Below, one piece after another: positions 18,455-27,829 of a stretch of 64,000 nucleotides of DNA. The position numbers and the translations under genes are program-made. The notes below the pieces were generated by a model. It made no database searches and had not been told where the DNA came from. It worked only from the letters and a program-made list of their open reading frames with translations. Source of the DNA: Hyphomicrobiales bacterium (GTDB taxonomy: Bacteria > Pseudomonadota > Alphaproteobacteria > Rhizobiales > Methylopilaceae); NCBI GenBank assembly GCA_022842205.1, contig JALHQA010000002.1:310001-374000 (forward strand), read 5' to 3'. Numbering within the stretch: the stretch's first letter is position 1; every line of letters starts with the position of its first letter.

Positions 18455-19773
18455 GTCGAGCCCTCCGGGCCGTCCTTGATCGCGATGCCCTGTGCGGTCA
18501 GATGATCGCGGATGCGGTCGGCTTCCGCAAAATTCTTCGTCTTGCGCGCATGCAGGCGCTGCGCGAGCAACTGCTCAATCTCGGCCGCCGGTATCGACGG
18601 CTCGGGCGCGGTCGCCTTGCGCCAGGCGGCGAACTCCTGCGGCCGGAAGCCGAGGAAATCGAGCGTACCGGCGAGCGACTTCTTGCCGGCGGCGCCTTTC
18701 AGCGCGTGGATTTCCGCGATTGCCTTCGGCGTGTTGAGATCGTCGCACAGGGCTTCCAGTACGGCCGGCGCGGGCTTCGACTCGGCATGATCCGCGGCCG
18801 CGTCGAACCAGCCGGCCAGCGCCTTTTCCGCTTCCTGCAAATTCTTCAGCGTCCAGTTGATCGGCTGGCGGTAATGCGTGCCGAGCATAGCGAGGCGGAT
18901 GACATCGCCATGCCAGTCGGCAAGCAGTTCACCGATGGTGACGAAGTTGCCGAGCGATTTCGACATCTTCTCGCCCTCGACCTGCAGGAAGCCGTTGTGC
19001 ATCCAGACATTGGCCATGACGTTGTGGCCGAAGGCGCAGCAGGTCTGCGCGATCTCGTTCTCATGATGCGGAAACACGAGGTCGATGCCGCCGCCATGAA
19101 TGTCGAACACTTCGCCGAGATGCTTCCACGACATCGCGGAGCATTCGATGTGCCAGCCCGGACGGCCGCGGCCCCACGGGCTGTCCCAGCCCGGCAGGTC
19201 CGGCTCGGACGGTTTCCACAAAACGAAATCCATCGGGTCGCGCTTATAGGGCGCGACCTCGACGCGGGCTCCCGCCTCCATCTCGTCGAGCGAGCGATTG
19301 GCGAGCTTGCCGTAGTCCGGCATCGACGGGACGTTGAACAGCACATGGCCTTCCGCCGCGTAGGCGTGGCCGCGCGCGATCAGCATCTCGATCAGCGCGA
19401 TCATCTCGGCAATGTGTTCGGTGGCGCGCGGCTCGATGGTCGGCCGCAGCGTGCCCAGCGCCTCGACATCGGCGTGGAAGACCCGCGCGGTCTCTTCGGT
19501 CAGTTCGCGGATCGAGATGCCGCGTTCGGCGGCGCGCGCGTTTATCTTGTCGTCGACATCGGTGATGTTGCGCACGTAGGCGACGTTCTTCGGACCGTAG
19601 AGATGGCGCAGCAGCCGGAACAGCACGTCGAACACGATGACCGGTCGTGCATTGCCGATATGGGCGCGGTCGTAGACCGTTGGGCCGCAGACATAGAGGC
19701 GCACCCTGGCCGGATCGATCGGCGCGAAGGGCTCCTTCGCGCGGGTCAGGGTGTTATGAAGAGCAAGCGACAT
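18436..19773 (-). CDS. cysS: Cysteinyl-tRNA synthetase
   Basis: The product has 445 residues, close to the family norm. The class I signatures are present: [15 protein letters not shown] for HIGH and [11 protein letters not shown] for KMSKS. The zinc-binding residues are in [20 protein letters not shown] and [11 protein letters not shown]. It charges tRNA-Cys in the cytoplasm. The stop lies 19 bases inside cimA. The 271-base gap before it is shared with the divergent DUF2865 gene. Confidence 0.97.
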   Translation of the reverse strand: MSLALHNTLTRAKEPFAPIDPARVRLYVCGPTVYDRAHIGNARPVIVFDVLFRLLRHLYGPKNVAYVRNITDVDDKINARAAERGISIRELTEETARVFHADVEALGTLRPTIEPRATEHIAEMIALIEMLIARGHAYAAEGHVLFNVPSMPDYGKLANRSLDEMEAGARVEVAPYKRDPMDFVLWKPSEPDLPGWDSPWGRGRPGWHIECSAMSWKHLGEVFDIHGGGIDLVFPHHENEIAQTCCAFGHNVMANVWMHNGFLQVEGEKMSKSLGNFVTIGELLADWHGDVIRLAMLGTHYRQPINWTLKNLQEAEKALAGWFDAAADHAESKPAPAVLEALCDDLNTPKAIAEIHALKGAAGKKSLAGTLDFLGFRPQEFAAWRKATAPEPSIPAAEIEQLLAQRLHARKTKNFAEADRIRDHLTAQGIAIKDGPEGSTWEVAR

Positions 19774-19923
19774 ATAAATCCCGTGGCTTTTGCCGGCCCC
19801 GGCAGTCGCGTCTCTCTCACATCAGACAGATACGGCCACGGCCAGCTTTCGAGCTAACCGCAAATAATAACGATCCGGATAAAGGCGGAGTGCTGGGCCG
19901 TCATGGGCGGGACAATGAGCAGC

Positions 19924-19944
19924 GCCCTTGGGCCCGTCAAGGGC
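19924..19944. repeat. Hairpin in the cysS/DUF2865 intergenic region
   Basis: GCCCTTG-GGCCCGT-CAAGGGC is a perfect 7-base stem with a 7-base loop in the 271-base divergent gap between cysS and the DUF2865 gene. It has no T-run on either strand. The rest of the gap shows only short GC-rich repeats of GGCCC and GGGC, and no gene that I can support. Confidence 0.35.
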
Positions 19945-20044
19945 ATTCTCCCTCTGGGCAAGGCCCCTTCATCCACACTTAGGCCCGATTTTGGCGGTCT
20001 ATCCGATTTGGACCCTGGCCCCCGCGGGCGATAGATTGGACCCT

Positions 20045-21274
20045 ATGTTCAAAAAGATTCTGGCTCCGGCGCTCGGCATCGCCGTTCTCGCAACCGCCGC
20101 CGTGGCGCAGCAATACGGCCAGCCCCAGCAGCCGCAGACTTACCAGCCGCCCGGCGGACAGCAGGTGTCGCAGGCCTGCGTGCGCCTGGAGGCGCAGCTC
20201 GTCACGCTGAACAACCAGAACCAGACCGACCCGCAGAACCGGCAGATCGAAGCCGCCTACAACGAGCAGCGCGGCCAACTTGAGCGCATGACTGCACGGG
20301 CCCGCAACATGGGCTGCGGCCGCAATTTCCTGTTCGGACCCCGCCCTCCGGCAGAATGCCGTCCGTTGCAGAACCAGATTGACCAGACCAAGGACCAGGT
20401 CGACCGGCTGGAAGACCAGCTGCGCCGTGGACGCGGCGATCCCGGCCTGATCGAGGCACGGCGCCGCGATCTCATCACCGCTCTTGCCCAGAACCGCTGC
20501 GGTCCGCAATACGAGGCCGCCATGCCGCGCGAGCAGCGCGGCGGCCTGTTCGGCTTCCTGTTCGGCGGCGGCGGACGCCAGGGCGGCTTCCGCGACAATT
20601 ATCCGGGCGGTCCGATGGAAGGAACGCAAACGTCAACCTACCGCACCGTCTGCGTCCGTACATGCGACGGCTTCTTCTTCCCGGTCAGCTATGCAACGGT
20701 TCCGGCGCGCTTCGGCCAGGACGCAAATCAATGCCAGCGCACCTGCCCCGGCACGGAGGCGATGCTGTTTTCCTACCCGACGGGCGGATCGATCGACCAG
20801 GGCACAGCGACCAACGGCACGCCCTACACTTCGCTGCCGAACGCGTTCAAATACCAGACCGAGTATGTGAAGGACTGTTCGTGCAAGCCCGCCGGCCAGA
20901 GCTGGGAGCAGGCACTTGCCGGCGCGGACGACACTACGCTGCAGCGCGGCGACATCGTCGTCGACGAGGAACGTTCCCGCGCGATGTCGCAGCCGGCCGG
21001 CGGCGAAGTCAGCGTGAGCCCGGACGAAGCGGCGCGCGCCGCGCAGGACAACGCGTTGGTGGGCGAAGGCGTGGTGGAAGGCGCGGCCAATACCGAAGTG
21101 CCGCCCGGCTATGTGCCGGACCCGGCCGCGCAGACCGCCGAACCCTATTACGCGCCGCCGGGCCAGGGCGCGAACCCCTACTACGCACCGCCACAGCAGC
21201 AACAGGTGGCCCCGCCTCCTCAGCAGCAGCCGCGTCAGCCCGAGCGCGGATACGTACATCCGAACTTCAGGTAA
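20045..21274 (+). CDS. DUF2865 domain protein, exported
   Basis: The product has 409 residues from ATG 20045, which gives a signal peptide (MFKKILAPALGIAVLATAAVAQ); the earlier track start adds an unlikely leader. Residues 40-170 are helical and Gln/Arg-rich with several cysteines. Residues 205-300 form the DUF2865 core (TVCVRTCDGFFFPVSYATVP, CQRTCPGTEAMLFSYP, YVKDCSCKPAGQSW), with regularly spaced cysteines that probably form disulfides in the periplasm. The C-terminal 90 residues are a Pro/Gln/Tyr-rich low-complexity tail (YYAPPGQGANPYYAPPQQQQ). The family is found in alphaproteobacteria and its function is unknown. Confidence 0.85.
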   Translation: MFKKILAPALGIAVLATAAVAQQYGQPQQPQTYQPPGGQQVSQACVRLEAQLVTLNNQNQTDPQNRQIEAAYNEQRGQLERMTARARNMGCGRNFLFGPRPPAECRPLQNQIDQTKDQVDRLEDQLRRGRGDPGLIEARRRDLITALAQNRCGPQYEAAMPREQRGGLFGFLFGGGGRQGGFRDNYPGGPMEGTQTSTYRTVCVRTCDGFFFPVSYATVPARFGQDANQCQRTCPGTEAMLFSYPTGGSIDQGTATNGTPYTSLPNAFKYQTEYVKDCSCKPAGQSWEQALAGADDTTLQRGDIVVDEERSRAMSQPAGGEVSVSPDEAARAAQDNALVGEGVVEGAANTEVPPGYVPDPAAQTAEPYYAPPGQGANPYYAPPQQQQVAPPPQQQPRQPERGYVHPNFR

Positions 21275-21286
21275 TGCGCGCGACCG

Positions 21287-22948
21287 CTAGGTGTCGCGGA
21301 ACTTGTTGGTGATAGGATAGCGGCGGTCGCGGCCGAAATTCCTGCGCGTAACCTTCACGCCGGGCGCGGCCTGGCGGCGCTTGTATTCCGCAAGATAGAG
21401 CAGACGCTCGACCTTCTTCACGGTCTCGGCGTCGTATCCCTTCGCAACGATGTCAGCAACGCTGTGCTCGTTTTCGACGAGGCTTTGAAGAATGCCGTCG
21501 AGGATGTCGTAAGGCGGCAGCGAATCCTGATCCTTCTGGTTCTCACGAAGTTCCGCCGTCGGTGCCTTGGTGATGATGTTCGGCGGAATGACCTCGCCGT
21601 CCGGGCCGAGCGCGCCCGGCGGCTTCCACCGGTTGCGCAGTGCCGACAGGCGGTAGACCTGCGTCTTGTAGATATCCTTGATCGGATTGTAGCCGCCGTT
21701 CATGTCGCCATAGAGCGTCGCATAGCCGACCGACATCTCGGACTTGTTGCCCGTCGTCACAACCATCGGGCCGAACTTGTTGGACACCGACATCAGGATG
21801 GTGCCGCGCACACGCGACTGCAGATTTTCTTCCGTGATGCCGCGATTGGTGCCGCTGAACAGATCGGCCAGCGTCGCCTCAAAACCCTCGACCGGCTGCT
21901 CGATCGGCACGACGTCGTAGCGCACACCGAGAGCCTTGGCGCATCTGGCCGCATCCCCGAGGCTTTCCTCCGAGGTGAAGCGGTACGGCATCATGATGCA
22001 GTGCACCTTGTCCGCGCCGAGCGCATCCACCGCGATGGCGGTGCAGATGGCGGAGTCTATGCCGCCTGAAAGGCCGAGCACCACGCCGGGAAATCCGTTC
22101 TTGGTCACGTAGTCGCGCAGGCCGAGCACACAGGCGGCATAATCCGCCTCGTCGCCCTCCATGAGAACTGCTTTGGGGCCATCGCAACGCCAGGTCTTGC
22201 CGTCGCGCGTCCAGACATGGGTCGTCACGTCCTCAGCGAAGGTCGGCATCTGGAATGCGAGCGAGCAATCGCCGTTCAGCGCAAATGAACCGCCATCGAA
22301 GATCAGATCGTCCTGCCCGCACATCTGGTTTGCATAGAGAAGTGCAAGCCCGCATTGTGCGACGCGCGCGACCGCGATCTGGATGCGCTCGTCGGTCTTG
22401 TCCTGCCAATAGGGCGAGCCGTTCGGAACGATCAGCAACTCCGCGCCGGTTTCACACAGCGTTTCGATGACATCTTCCTGCCAGATGTCCTCACAGACCG
22501 GCACGCCGAGATGCACGCCCCGAAATTCGAGCGGACCGGCCAGTTCGCCCGCGACAAACACGCGCTTCTCGTCGAAAACGCCATAGTTCGGCAGATCGAC
22601 CTTGAACCGCGTGCCGGCGACCTTGCCGCCGTCGAGCAGCGCGACGGCGTTGTGCACGCCCTTCTCGCTCTTCCACGGGGTTCCGATCAGGACACCCGGC
22701 CCACCGTCCGCCGTATCCCTGGCAAATGTACGCACCGCCTCCTCGCAGGCCGCGACAAAGCTGGGCTTCAGGATCAGGTCTTCCGGCGGATAGCCCCCGA
22801 TATAGATCTCGGTGAAAACGATCAGGTCCGCTCCCCGCTTCGCCGCTTCGGCCCGCGCGACACGCGCTTTCGCCAGATTGCCAGCGATGTCGCCGACGAC
22901 CGGATTGAGCTGGGCAATGGCGATGGAGAGCGTTTGGGGGCGAGACAT
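21287..22948 (-). CDS. nadE: NAD+ synthase (glutamine-hydrolysing)
   Basis: The product has 553 residues. The N-terminal nitrilase-like amidase (1-260) shows its catalytic glutamate, lysine and cysteine in FTEIYIGG, FKVDLPNYGVF and GVPVCEDIW. The C-terminal synthetase has the PP-loop GLSGGIDSA near residue 300. It amidates nicotinic acid adenine dinucleotide using ammonia released from glutamine, the last step of NAD+ synthesis. It is convergent with the DUF2865 gene, with only 12 bases between the stops. Confidence 0.97.
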   Translation of the reverse strand: MSRPQTLSIAIAQLNPVVGDIAGNLAKARVARAEAAKRGADLIVFTEIYIGGYPPEDLILKPSFVAACEEAVRTFARDTADGGPGVLIGTPWKSEKGVHNAVALLDGGKVAGTRFKVDLPNYGVFDEKRVFVAGELAGPLEFRGVHLGVPVCEDIWQEDVIETLCETGAELLIVPNGSPYWQDKTDERIQIAVARVAQCGLALLYANQMCGQDDLIFDGGSFALNGDCSLAFQMPTFAEDVTTHVWTRDGKTWRCDGPKAVLMEGDEADYAACVLGLRDYVTKNGFPGVVLGLSGGIDSAICTAIAVDALGADKVHCIMMPYRFTSEESLGDAARCAKALGVRYDVVPIEQPVEGFEATLADLFSGTNRGITEENLQSRVRGTILMSVSNKFGPMVVTTGNKSEMSVGYATLYGDMNGGYNPIKDIYKTQVYRLSALRNRWKPPGALGPDGEVIPPNIITKAPTAELRENQKDQDSLPPYDILDGILQSLVENEHSVADIVAKGYDAETVKKVERLLYLAEYKRRQAAPGVKVTRRNFGRDRRYPITNKFRDT

Positions 22949-22981
22949 GTGCCGTCTAGTTAGCGCGTCGCCCGCGGACCT

Positions 22982-24241
22982 TCAATGATGGCCGCACTCG
23001 TCGGCCCGACCGAGCAGAAACGCCCTTTCCCGTTCGTTGCGCGTCAGGGCCGCTGCGCGCTCGAATTCCGCCCGTGCCTCGGCCATACGGCCCGCCCGGA
23101 ACAGAAAATCCCCTTTCGCCGCCGGCAACGGCGCATAGGCTTTCAGCATCGCTCCATCGATCTCGTCGATCAGCCTCAGCCCCTCATCTGGCCCAAACGC
23201 CATGCTGTGGGCGACTGCGCGGTTGAGATCGACCACCGGCGATGGCATGACCTCGCGCAAGGCATCGTAGAGGGCCGCAATCCGGGTCCAGTCGGTATCC
23301 TCGGCCTTGCGCGCTCGTGCATGGCACGCGGCGAGCGCGGCTTGCAGGACGTAAGGGCCACGACCACCCAAGGCTTCGGCGCGCACCAGCGCGGCAAGTC
23401 CACGCCGGATCAGGAGTCCGTCCCAGCGCGCTCTGTTCTGCTGCGTGATGGGAATGAACGACCCGTCCGGACCCGTGCGCGCGGTAAGCCGCGAAGCCTG
23501 AATTTCCATGAGCGCGAGCAGCCCCAGAACCTCCGGCTCTCCGGGCAGAGCGGCGGCGAGAATGCGGCCGAGGCGCTGCGCTTCGGCGCAGAGTGCCGGA
23601 CGAATGAGGTCCTCGCCCGCTGTTGCCGCATAGCCCTCGTTGAAGATGAGATAGATGACTTCGAGTACGGACGCGATCCGCTCATTGCGCTGCTCGCCGC
23701 GCGGCACTTCGAAAGCCGCGCCGGAGTCTTGAAGCGTCTTCTTCGCGCGCACGATGCGTTGCGCGATCGTCGGCTCGGCCGACAGGAACGCGCGCGCGAT
23801 CTCGTCCGTCGAAAGCCCGCCGATCAACCGCAGCGTCAGCGCGGCGCGCGCATCCGCCGACAGCACGGGATGGCACGCGGTAAACATCAGACCGAGCAGT
23901 TCGTCGCCGAGATCGTCGTCAAGCGCGGCTTCGATCCGCTCCACCGTATCGTCGCGCTCGCTCTCGATATCGGCGCCGATCTCAGCGTGCTTGCGCGCGC
24001 GCATCCTGTCGTGGCGGAAGCCGTCCAGCGCACGGCGCTTGGCGGCGGCCATCAGCCACGCGCCGGGTTTTTCGGGAATGCCGGATTTCGGCCATTCGGC
24101 CAATGCTGTCACCAGCGCGTCCTGCGCCAGCTCTTCCGCGCGGTCTACATCGCGCACCAGGCGCGCGAGCCCTGCTATGAGCTTCGCGCGTTCGATGCGG
24201 AAAACGGTTTCGACGCTCTGGTGAGCTTCGTCTGCTGCCAT
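22982..24241 (-). CDS. ECF sigma factor with C-terminal extension (ECF42 type, DUF6596)
   Basis: The product has 419 residues, more than twice a plain ECF sigma factor. Region 2 is at about 10-85 (ELAQDALVTALAEWP, ALDGFRHDRMRARK) and region 4 at about 110-170 (LSTDEIARAFLSAEPTIAQRIVRAKK). The remaining 240 residues form the helical DUF6596/TPR-like extension (EVIYLIFNEGYAA, LHPVV-like segments, PVVDLNRAVAHS). This is the layout of group ECF42, which is normally encoded beside YCII/DGPF-domain proteins and has no classical anti-sigma factor; the extension is thought to be the control element. Both expected partners lie just upstream on the same strand, and a fitting promoter lies before the first. 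Confidence 0.9.
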   Translation of the reverse strand: MAADEAHQSVETVFRIERAKLIAGLARLVRDVDRAEELAQDALVTALAEWPKSGIPEKPGAWLMAAAKRRALDGFRHDRMRARKHAEIGADIESERDDTVERIEAALDDDLGDELLGLMFTACHPVLSADARAALTLRLIGGLSTDEIARAFLSAEPTIAQRIVRAKKTLQDSGAAFEVPRGEQRNERIASVLEVIYLIFNEGYAATAGEDLIRPALCAEAQRLGRILAAALPGEPEVLGLLALMEIQASRLTARTGPDGSFIPITQQNRARWDGLLIRRGLAALVRAEALGGRGPYVLQAALAACHARARKAEDTDWTRIAALYDALREVMPSPVVDLNRAVAHSMAFGPDEGLRLIDEIDGAMLKAYAPLPAAKGDFLFRAGRMAEARAEFERAAALTRNERERAFLLGRADECGHH

Positions 24242-24300
24242 GCTCCCCGCTTAGGAAGAAGCGGGGAACATGGCAAGCTGTGGCGGTCTCCAGGAAGCCG

Positions 24301-24726
24301 TCAGGCAGAGGCTGTGTTCGCCTCGCTCATGGCTGCGACGTCCATCCACGCCGGCTCGAACACATGGCCGTCCGGGTCCTCGAAAGTGCGTAGATACATG
24401 AAGCCCATATCCTGACGCTCGCGGATGTCAGCCTTCCCGCCGGCATCCCTGGCGGCCTCGACGATCGCGTCAACCTCTTCACGGCTGTCGCAGGACAGTG
24501 CGATCAGCATCGCCGTTGCCTTGTGGGCATCGGCAATCGGCTTCTTCAAAAAGGTCGAGAAATAATCATGCGTCAGGAGCTGGAAAGTGACGGCATCCGA
24601 CCAGACCATCGAGGCTGAATTGGCATCGCTGAACTGATCGTTCTTCCGGCAGCCGATCGCCTGATAGAAACGGGTAGCCGCGGCGAGGTCTCTCACCGGC
24701 AGGTTTACGAAAATCATCTTGGGCAT
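24301..24726 (-). CDS. VOC/glyoxalase-like protein of the ECF42 operon
   Basis: The product has 141 residues from ATG 24726, which has AAGGAGG nine bases upstream; the longer track frame is rejected for that reason. It is a single vicinal-oxygen-chelate domain (MIFVNLPVRDLAAATRFYQAIG ... TFEDPDGHVFEPAWMD), with a final glutamate in the metal position. It resembles PhnB/glyoxalase-like lactoylglutathione lyase relatives that accompany ECF41 and ECF42 sigma genes. It lies 59 bases before the sigma gene and 85 bases after the YCII gene. The substrate is unknown. Confidence 0.85.
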   Translation of the reverse strand: MPKMIFVNLPVRDLAAATRFYQAIGCRKNDQFSDANSASMVWSDAVTFQLLTHDYFSTFLKKPIADAHKATAMLIALSCDSREEVDAIVEAARDAGGKADIRERQDMGFMYLRTFEDPDGHVFEPAWMDVAAMSEANTASA

Positions 24727-24811
24727 CTGGCCCTCCTTGTGCCCCTGGCAGTGTCGGGGCGCCGTAGTGGATTGCTGGTGGCGGGCACGGCCAAGGCCGT
24801 GCCCCGAGGTG

Positions 24812-25234
24812 TCAGCGCTTTTCGAGCTTCTCCCGCGCCCGCTCATGCGGCGCCAGCGCTTCGGGCGTCGCGATGTCGTCGAAATCGGATATCTCGTAGA
24901 ACGGGCGGATTTCCAGCTCGCTCGGGCCGGGCATGGGGTTCGGGCAACGCTTGGCCCATTCCACCGCTTCGGCCATGTCCTTCACCTCCCAGATCCAGAA
25001 ACCGGCGACGAGCTCGCGCGTCTCGGCGAACGGCCCGTCGATAACGGAGCGCTTCGGCCCGTCAAACGCGATGCGCTTGCCCTGCGAGGACGGCTTCAGC
25101 CCGTCTCCATTCAGCATGATCCCGGCATTCACGAGCTCCTCGTTGAACTTGCCCATGGCCTCGAGCAGTTCCGTCGAGGGCATGATGCCCTGCTCGCTGT
25201 CTTCGGTTGCCTTAACGATCACCATCACACGCAT
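24812..25234 (-). CDS. YCII/DGPF-domain protein of the ECF42 operon
   Basis: The product has 140 residues from ATG 25234, behind GAAGGAGA. It begins MRVMVIVKATEDSE and carries the name-giving motif in VIDGPFAETRELVAGFWIWEV, typical of the COG3795 branch of the YCII fold. These small proteins are the most frequent partners of ECF42 sigma factors and are usually their regulatory targets. Here the gene is the first of three, followed by the VOC gene and the sigma gene, and a TGTCGA-N17-CGTC promoter lies 70 bases upstream. The biochemical role is unknown. Confidence 0.9.
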   Translation of the reverse strand: MRVMVIVKATEDSEQGIMPSTELLEAMGKFNEELVNAGIMLNGDGLKPSSQGKRIAFDGPKRSVIDGPFAETRELVAGFWIWEVKDMAEAVEWAKRCPNPMPGPSELEIRPFYEISDFDDIATPEALAPHERAREKLEKR

Positions 25235-25282
25235 CGTTCTCTCCTTCGATTGGCGAGGCCCCATCGGCCTCTATGCCCTCAC

Positions 25283-25309
25283 GACGAACGGCCGCGGCCG
25301 GAATCGACA
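25283..25309 (-). promoter_or_regulatory. Putative ECF42-dependent promoter of the YCII-VOC-sigma operon
   Basis: On the minus strand TGTCGA (25309-25304) is followed by a 17-base spacer and CGTC (25286-25283), about 50 bases before the YCII start codon. From memory, ECF42 promoters are described with TGTCGA at -35 and CGTC or CGAC at -10, so this fits direct autoregulation of the operon. The match is seen by eye; the assignment is inference. Confidence 0.6.
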
Positions 25310-25318
25310 CCTTCGAGC

Positions 25319-25342
25319 AAAAAAATCGCCCTGAAGAGGGCG
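25319..25342 (-). terminator. Intrinsic terminator of the histidine phosphatase gene
   Basis: On the minus strand CGCCCT-CTTC-AGGGCG forms a 6-base stem, followed at once by A and a run of seven T. It lies 28 bases after the phosphatase stop and just upstream of the ECF42-type promoter, so it insulates the operon from the upstream gene. Confidence 0.75.
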
Positions 25343-25369
25343 GGCCCGGGAGATTCGATTTTCAGGAGG

Positions 25370-25948
25370 TCAGAATGCGATCCGCCCGATCGGTTCACCG
25401 CCCGCCAGCCCTGCTTTCAAGACCACCATCTCGCCGGAACGGGGGACCTCGCCGGTCAAAGCGGTAATGTTCACCTGATGGGTCACGAAAAGAACGACCT
25501 CATCGGGCCCGACCGACGCGACGGCCTGCCGGAAAGCCGCCGTCTGACTTTCCTCAGAACCGCGGCCGGCGAAGAACGAGTCAAGAAAAGGGGCCGGCTC
25601 CACTCTGCCAACATCCAGAAGGTCCGCCGTTTCAGATGCTCGGCACCAGCGGCTCGAAAGGATGCGCGTGACGGTTATGCCCGATTGGCGGATCGTGGCT
25701 CCGATGCGGCGCGCCTGTTCGCGCCCGCGGTCGTCGAGATTACGCTGGGTCGCGCAATCGCCAAGCGCGAAGGCTGGCGGGTCGCCGGTGCCGGGCGCGT
25801 TCGCGTGCCTCAGAAGCAGCGCATAGCCACCTTCACGCACCTTGTTCCAGATCGCATCGTCCGCGCGCGCGACCTGGCCTGCCGCCACGAGCACGACAAT
25901 CGTCAGAAGCCAGGGAAGCAGCCTTGGAGACATTCCACCTAAACGCAT
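25370..25948 (-). CDS. Exported histidine phosphatase family protein
   Basis: The product has 192 residues with the ATG at 25948; ATG 25933 is an equally good choice and GTG 25966 is less likely. The N-terminus is a signal peptide (LLPWLLTIVVLVAAGQVARA). The catalytic motif is LLRHANAPG, and the second histidine is in VLFVTHQVNITALTG. This is branch 1 of the histidine phosphatase clan, here a secreted form related to bacterial phosphoglycerate-mutase-like proteins. The substrate is unknown. It is followed by a clear terminator. Confidence 0.82.
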   Translation of the reverse strand: MRLGGMSPRLLPWLLTIVVLVAAGQVARADDAIWNKVREGGYALLLRHANAPGTGDPPAFALGDCATQRNLDDRGREQARRIGATIRQSGITVTRILSSRWCRASETADLLDVGRVEPAPFLDSFFAGRGSEESQTAAFRQAVASVGPDEVVLFVTHQVNITALTGEVPRSGEMVVLKAGLAGGEPIGRIAF

Positions 25949-25974
25949 GTCGCGATATCGGATCACTTCGAGAG

Positions 25975-26331
25975 TCAGGATGGCGACCTATTCAGAATCC
26001 TGAGCTTCTGCAGGGTCAGCACCGCCGCCTGGCGCACCTGTTTTTCGGTGACGAAGAATTCCGGATCTTCCGCCAGCACCTTCTTGTCGGTGGTGAAGCT
26101 GTCGAGCACCGAAAACATGTCGTGCAGGATGCGGCCGAGTTCCTCGTTGAGGTCGGGCTTCTCGGCGTCTGGTCCATGCAGATAGAGCTGGCGATACGCG
26201 GCCTGCAGCTCCGTCACGCCGATACGGTCGTAGACGTAGTCCTGCAGGAGCTTGAGGTAGCGCTCGCCGCGTATAAAGGCCGGGAGGGCAGCGCCCTCCC
26301 CGACCCGGCCGAATGGCCTGTCGCGCATCAT
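25975..26331 (-). CDS. Small helical protein, possibly colicin-immunity-like
   Basis: The product has 118 residues. Its ATG overlaps the DAHP synthase stop (ATGA), so it is translationally coupled to an aromatic-amino-acid gene. The core ([26 protein letters not shown] ... [12 protein letters not shown]) resembles in pattern the 'bacterial self-protective colicin-like immunity' family: a helix, a GxxxxxxF/L-type segment and a late D-F-S-x-x-D motif. I cannot confirm that without a profile search. It has no signal or membrane helix. No toxin gene is adjacent, so a role in immunity is doubtful. Confidence 0.6.
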   Translation of the reverse strand: MMRDRPFGRVGEGAALPAFIRGERYLKLLQDYVYDRIGVTELQAAYRQLYLHGPDAEKPDLNEELGRILHDMFSVLDSFTTDKKVLAEDPEFFVTEKQVRQAAVLTLQKLRILNRSPS

Positions 26332-27707
26332 TCCGCCGCGATGATCGGGCGTTCCTTGCCGCTACGCTCTTTCTTGAGCTGTTCGGCGAGGAGAAACGCC
26401 AGCTCGATCGCCTGCTCGGCGTTGAGACGCGGATCGCAGAAGGTGTGGTATCGGGCCGACAGATCGGTGTCCGAAATGGCGCGGGCGCCGCCCGTGCATT
26501 CGGTCACGTTCTGACCGGTCATCTCGATGTGGATGCCGCCCGCGTATGTACCCTCGGAACGATGCACCGCGAAGAAGTCCGTGACCTCTTTCAGGATGCG
26601 GTCGAACGGCCGCGTCTTGTAGCCGTTGGCGGTGATCGTGTTGCCGTGCATCGGATCGCACGACCACACCACCTTCCTGCCTTCGCGCTCCACCGCACGG
26701 ATGAAGCCCGGCAGAACCTCGCCGACCTTGTCCGACCCTGCGCGCACGATGAGCGTCAGGCGGCCCGGCTCGTTCTCCGGGTTCAGCAGATCGATCAGCT
26801 CGATCAGATTGTCCGGCTTCAGCGACGGTCCGCATTTCAGCCCGATCGGGTTCTTCACGCCGCGCGCGAATTCGATGTGCGCGTGATCCTTCTGGCGCGT
26901 GCGGTCGCCGATCCAGAGCATGTGCCCGGACGTCGCGTACCAGTCGCCCGATGTGGAATCGACGCGCGTCATCGCCTGCTCGAAGCCGAGCAGCAGCGCC
27001 TCGTGCGAGGTGTAGAAATCGGTCGTGCGCAGTTCGGGATGCGCTTCGGGGTCGATGCCGCAGGCGCGCATGAAGTCGAGCGACTCCGTGATGCGGTTGG
27101 CGATGTCCTGATAGCGGCCCGACTGCGGGCTGTCCTTGATGAAGCCCAGCATCCACTGGTGCGCGTGGTCGAGATTGGCGTAGCCGCCGGTCGCGAACGC
27201 GCGGATCAGGTTCAGCGTCGCCGCCGACTGCCGGTACGCCTTCAGGAGGCGCTGCGGATCGGGAATGCGCGCTTCCGGCGTGAACGCAGAATCGTTGATG
27301 ATGTCGCCGCGATAGCTCGGCAGCGTCACGCCGTCGATCGTCTCGCTGTCGGACGAGCGCGGCTTTGCGAACTGGCCGGCGACGCGGCCGACCTTCACCA
27401 CCGGCGAGGACGCCGCGAAGGTCAGTACCACCGCCATCTGCAGCATGACGCGGAAGAAGTCGCGGATATTGTCGGCGCGATGCTCGGCAAAGCTCTCGGC
27501 GCAGTCTCCGCCCTGAAGCAGGAAGGCCTCACCGGCCGAAACCTTGGCCAGCGCACGCTTCAGCTTCCGGGCCTCGCCGGCAAAGACGAGCGGCGGAAAG
27601 GTCGCAAGCTGATCCTCGACGCCCTTGAGGGCGGCTTCGTCCGGATAGCCCGGAACCTGGACAATCGGCTTCGATCTCCAGCTATCCGGCGCCCAACGCT
27701 CTGCCAT
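26328..27707 (-). CDS. 3-deoxy-7-phosphoheptulonate synthase, class II
   Basis: The product has 459 residues, the plant-like class II form usual in alphaproteobacteria. It begins [23 protein letters not shown], and the family signatures [31 protein letters not shown] and [10 protein letters not shown] are present. It joins phosphoenolpyruvate and erythrose 4-phosphate, the first step of the shikimate route. Its stop overlaps the next gene. A sigma-70-like promoter precedes it at 27761-27788. Confidence 0.96.
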   Translation of the reverse strand: MAERWAPDSWRSKPIVQVPGYPDEAALKGVEDQLATFPPLVFAGEARKLKRALAKVSAGEAFLLQGGDCAESFAEHRADNIRDFFRVMLQMAVVLTFAASSPVVKVGRVAGQFAKPRSSDSETIDGVTLPSYRGDIINDSAFTPEARIPDPQRLLKAYRQSAATLNLIRAFATGGYANLDHAHQWMLGFIKDSPQSGRYQDIANRITESLDFMRACGIDPEAHPELRTTDFYTSHEALLLGFEQAMTRVDSTSGDWYATSGHMLWIGDRTRQKDHAHIEFARGVKNPIGLKCGPSLKPDNLIELIDLLNPENEPGRLTLIVRAGSDKVGEVLPGFIRAVEREGRKVVWSCDPMHGNTITANGYKTRPFDRILKEVTDFFAVHRSEGTYAGGIHIEMTGQNVTECTGGARAISDTDLSARYHTFCDPRLNAEQAIELAFLLAEQLKKERSGKERPIIAAE

Positions 27708-27760
27708 GACTACAAAAACTCCACTGAGGGCGGCAAACGGGCCGCGCCTTTCTGGCGGCT

Positions 27761-27788
27761 ATATAGCTCCCGGAACGCGCCAGCGCAA
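27761..27788 (-). promoter_or_regulatory. Putative sigma-70 promoter of the DAHP synthase gene
   Basis: On the minus strand TTGCGC (27788-27783), a 16-base spacer and CTATAT (27766-27761) lie about 55 bases before the start codon. CTATAT is a common -10 form in alphaproteobacteria. Seen by eye only. Confidence 0.4.
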
Positions 27789-27829
27789 AGCATGGCCGAG
27801 ATGCCTGTGCCGCCGTTGAAGCAGTGGTG

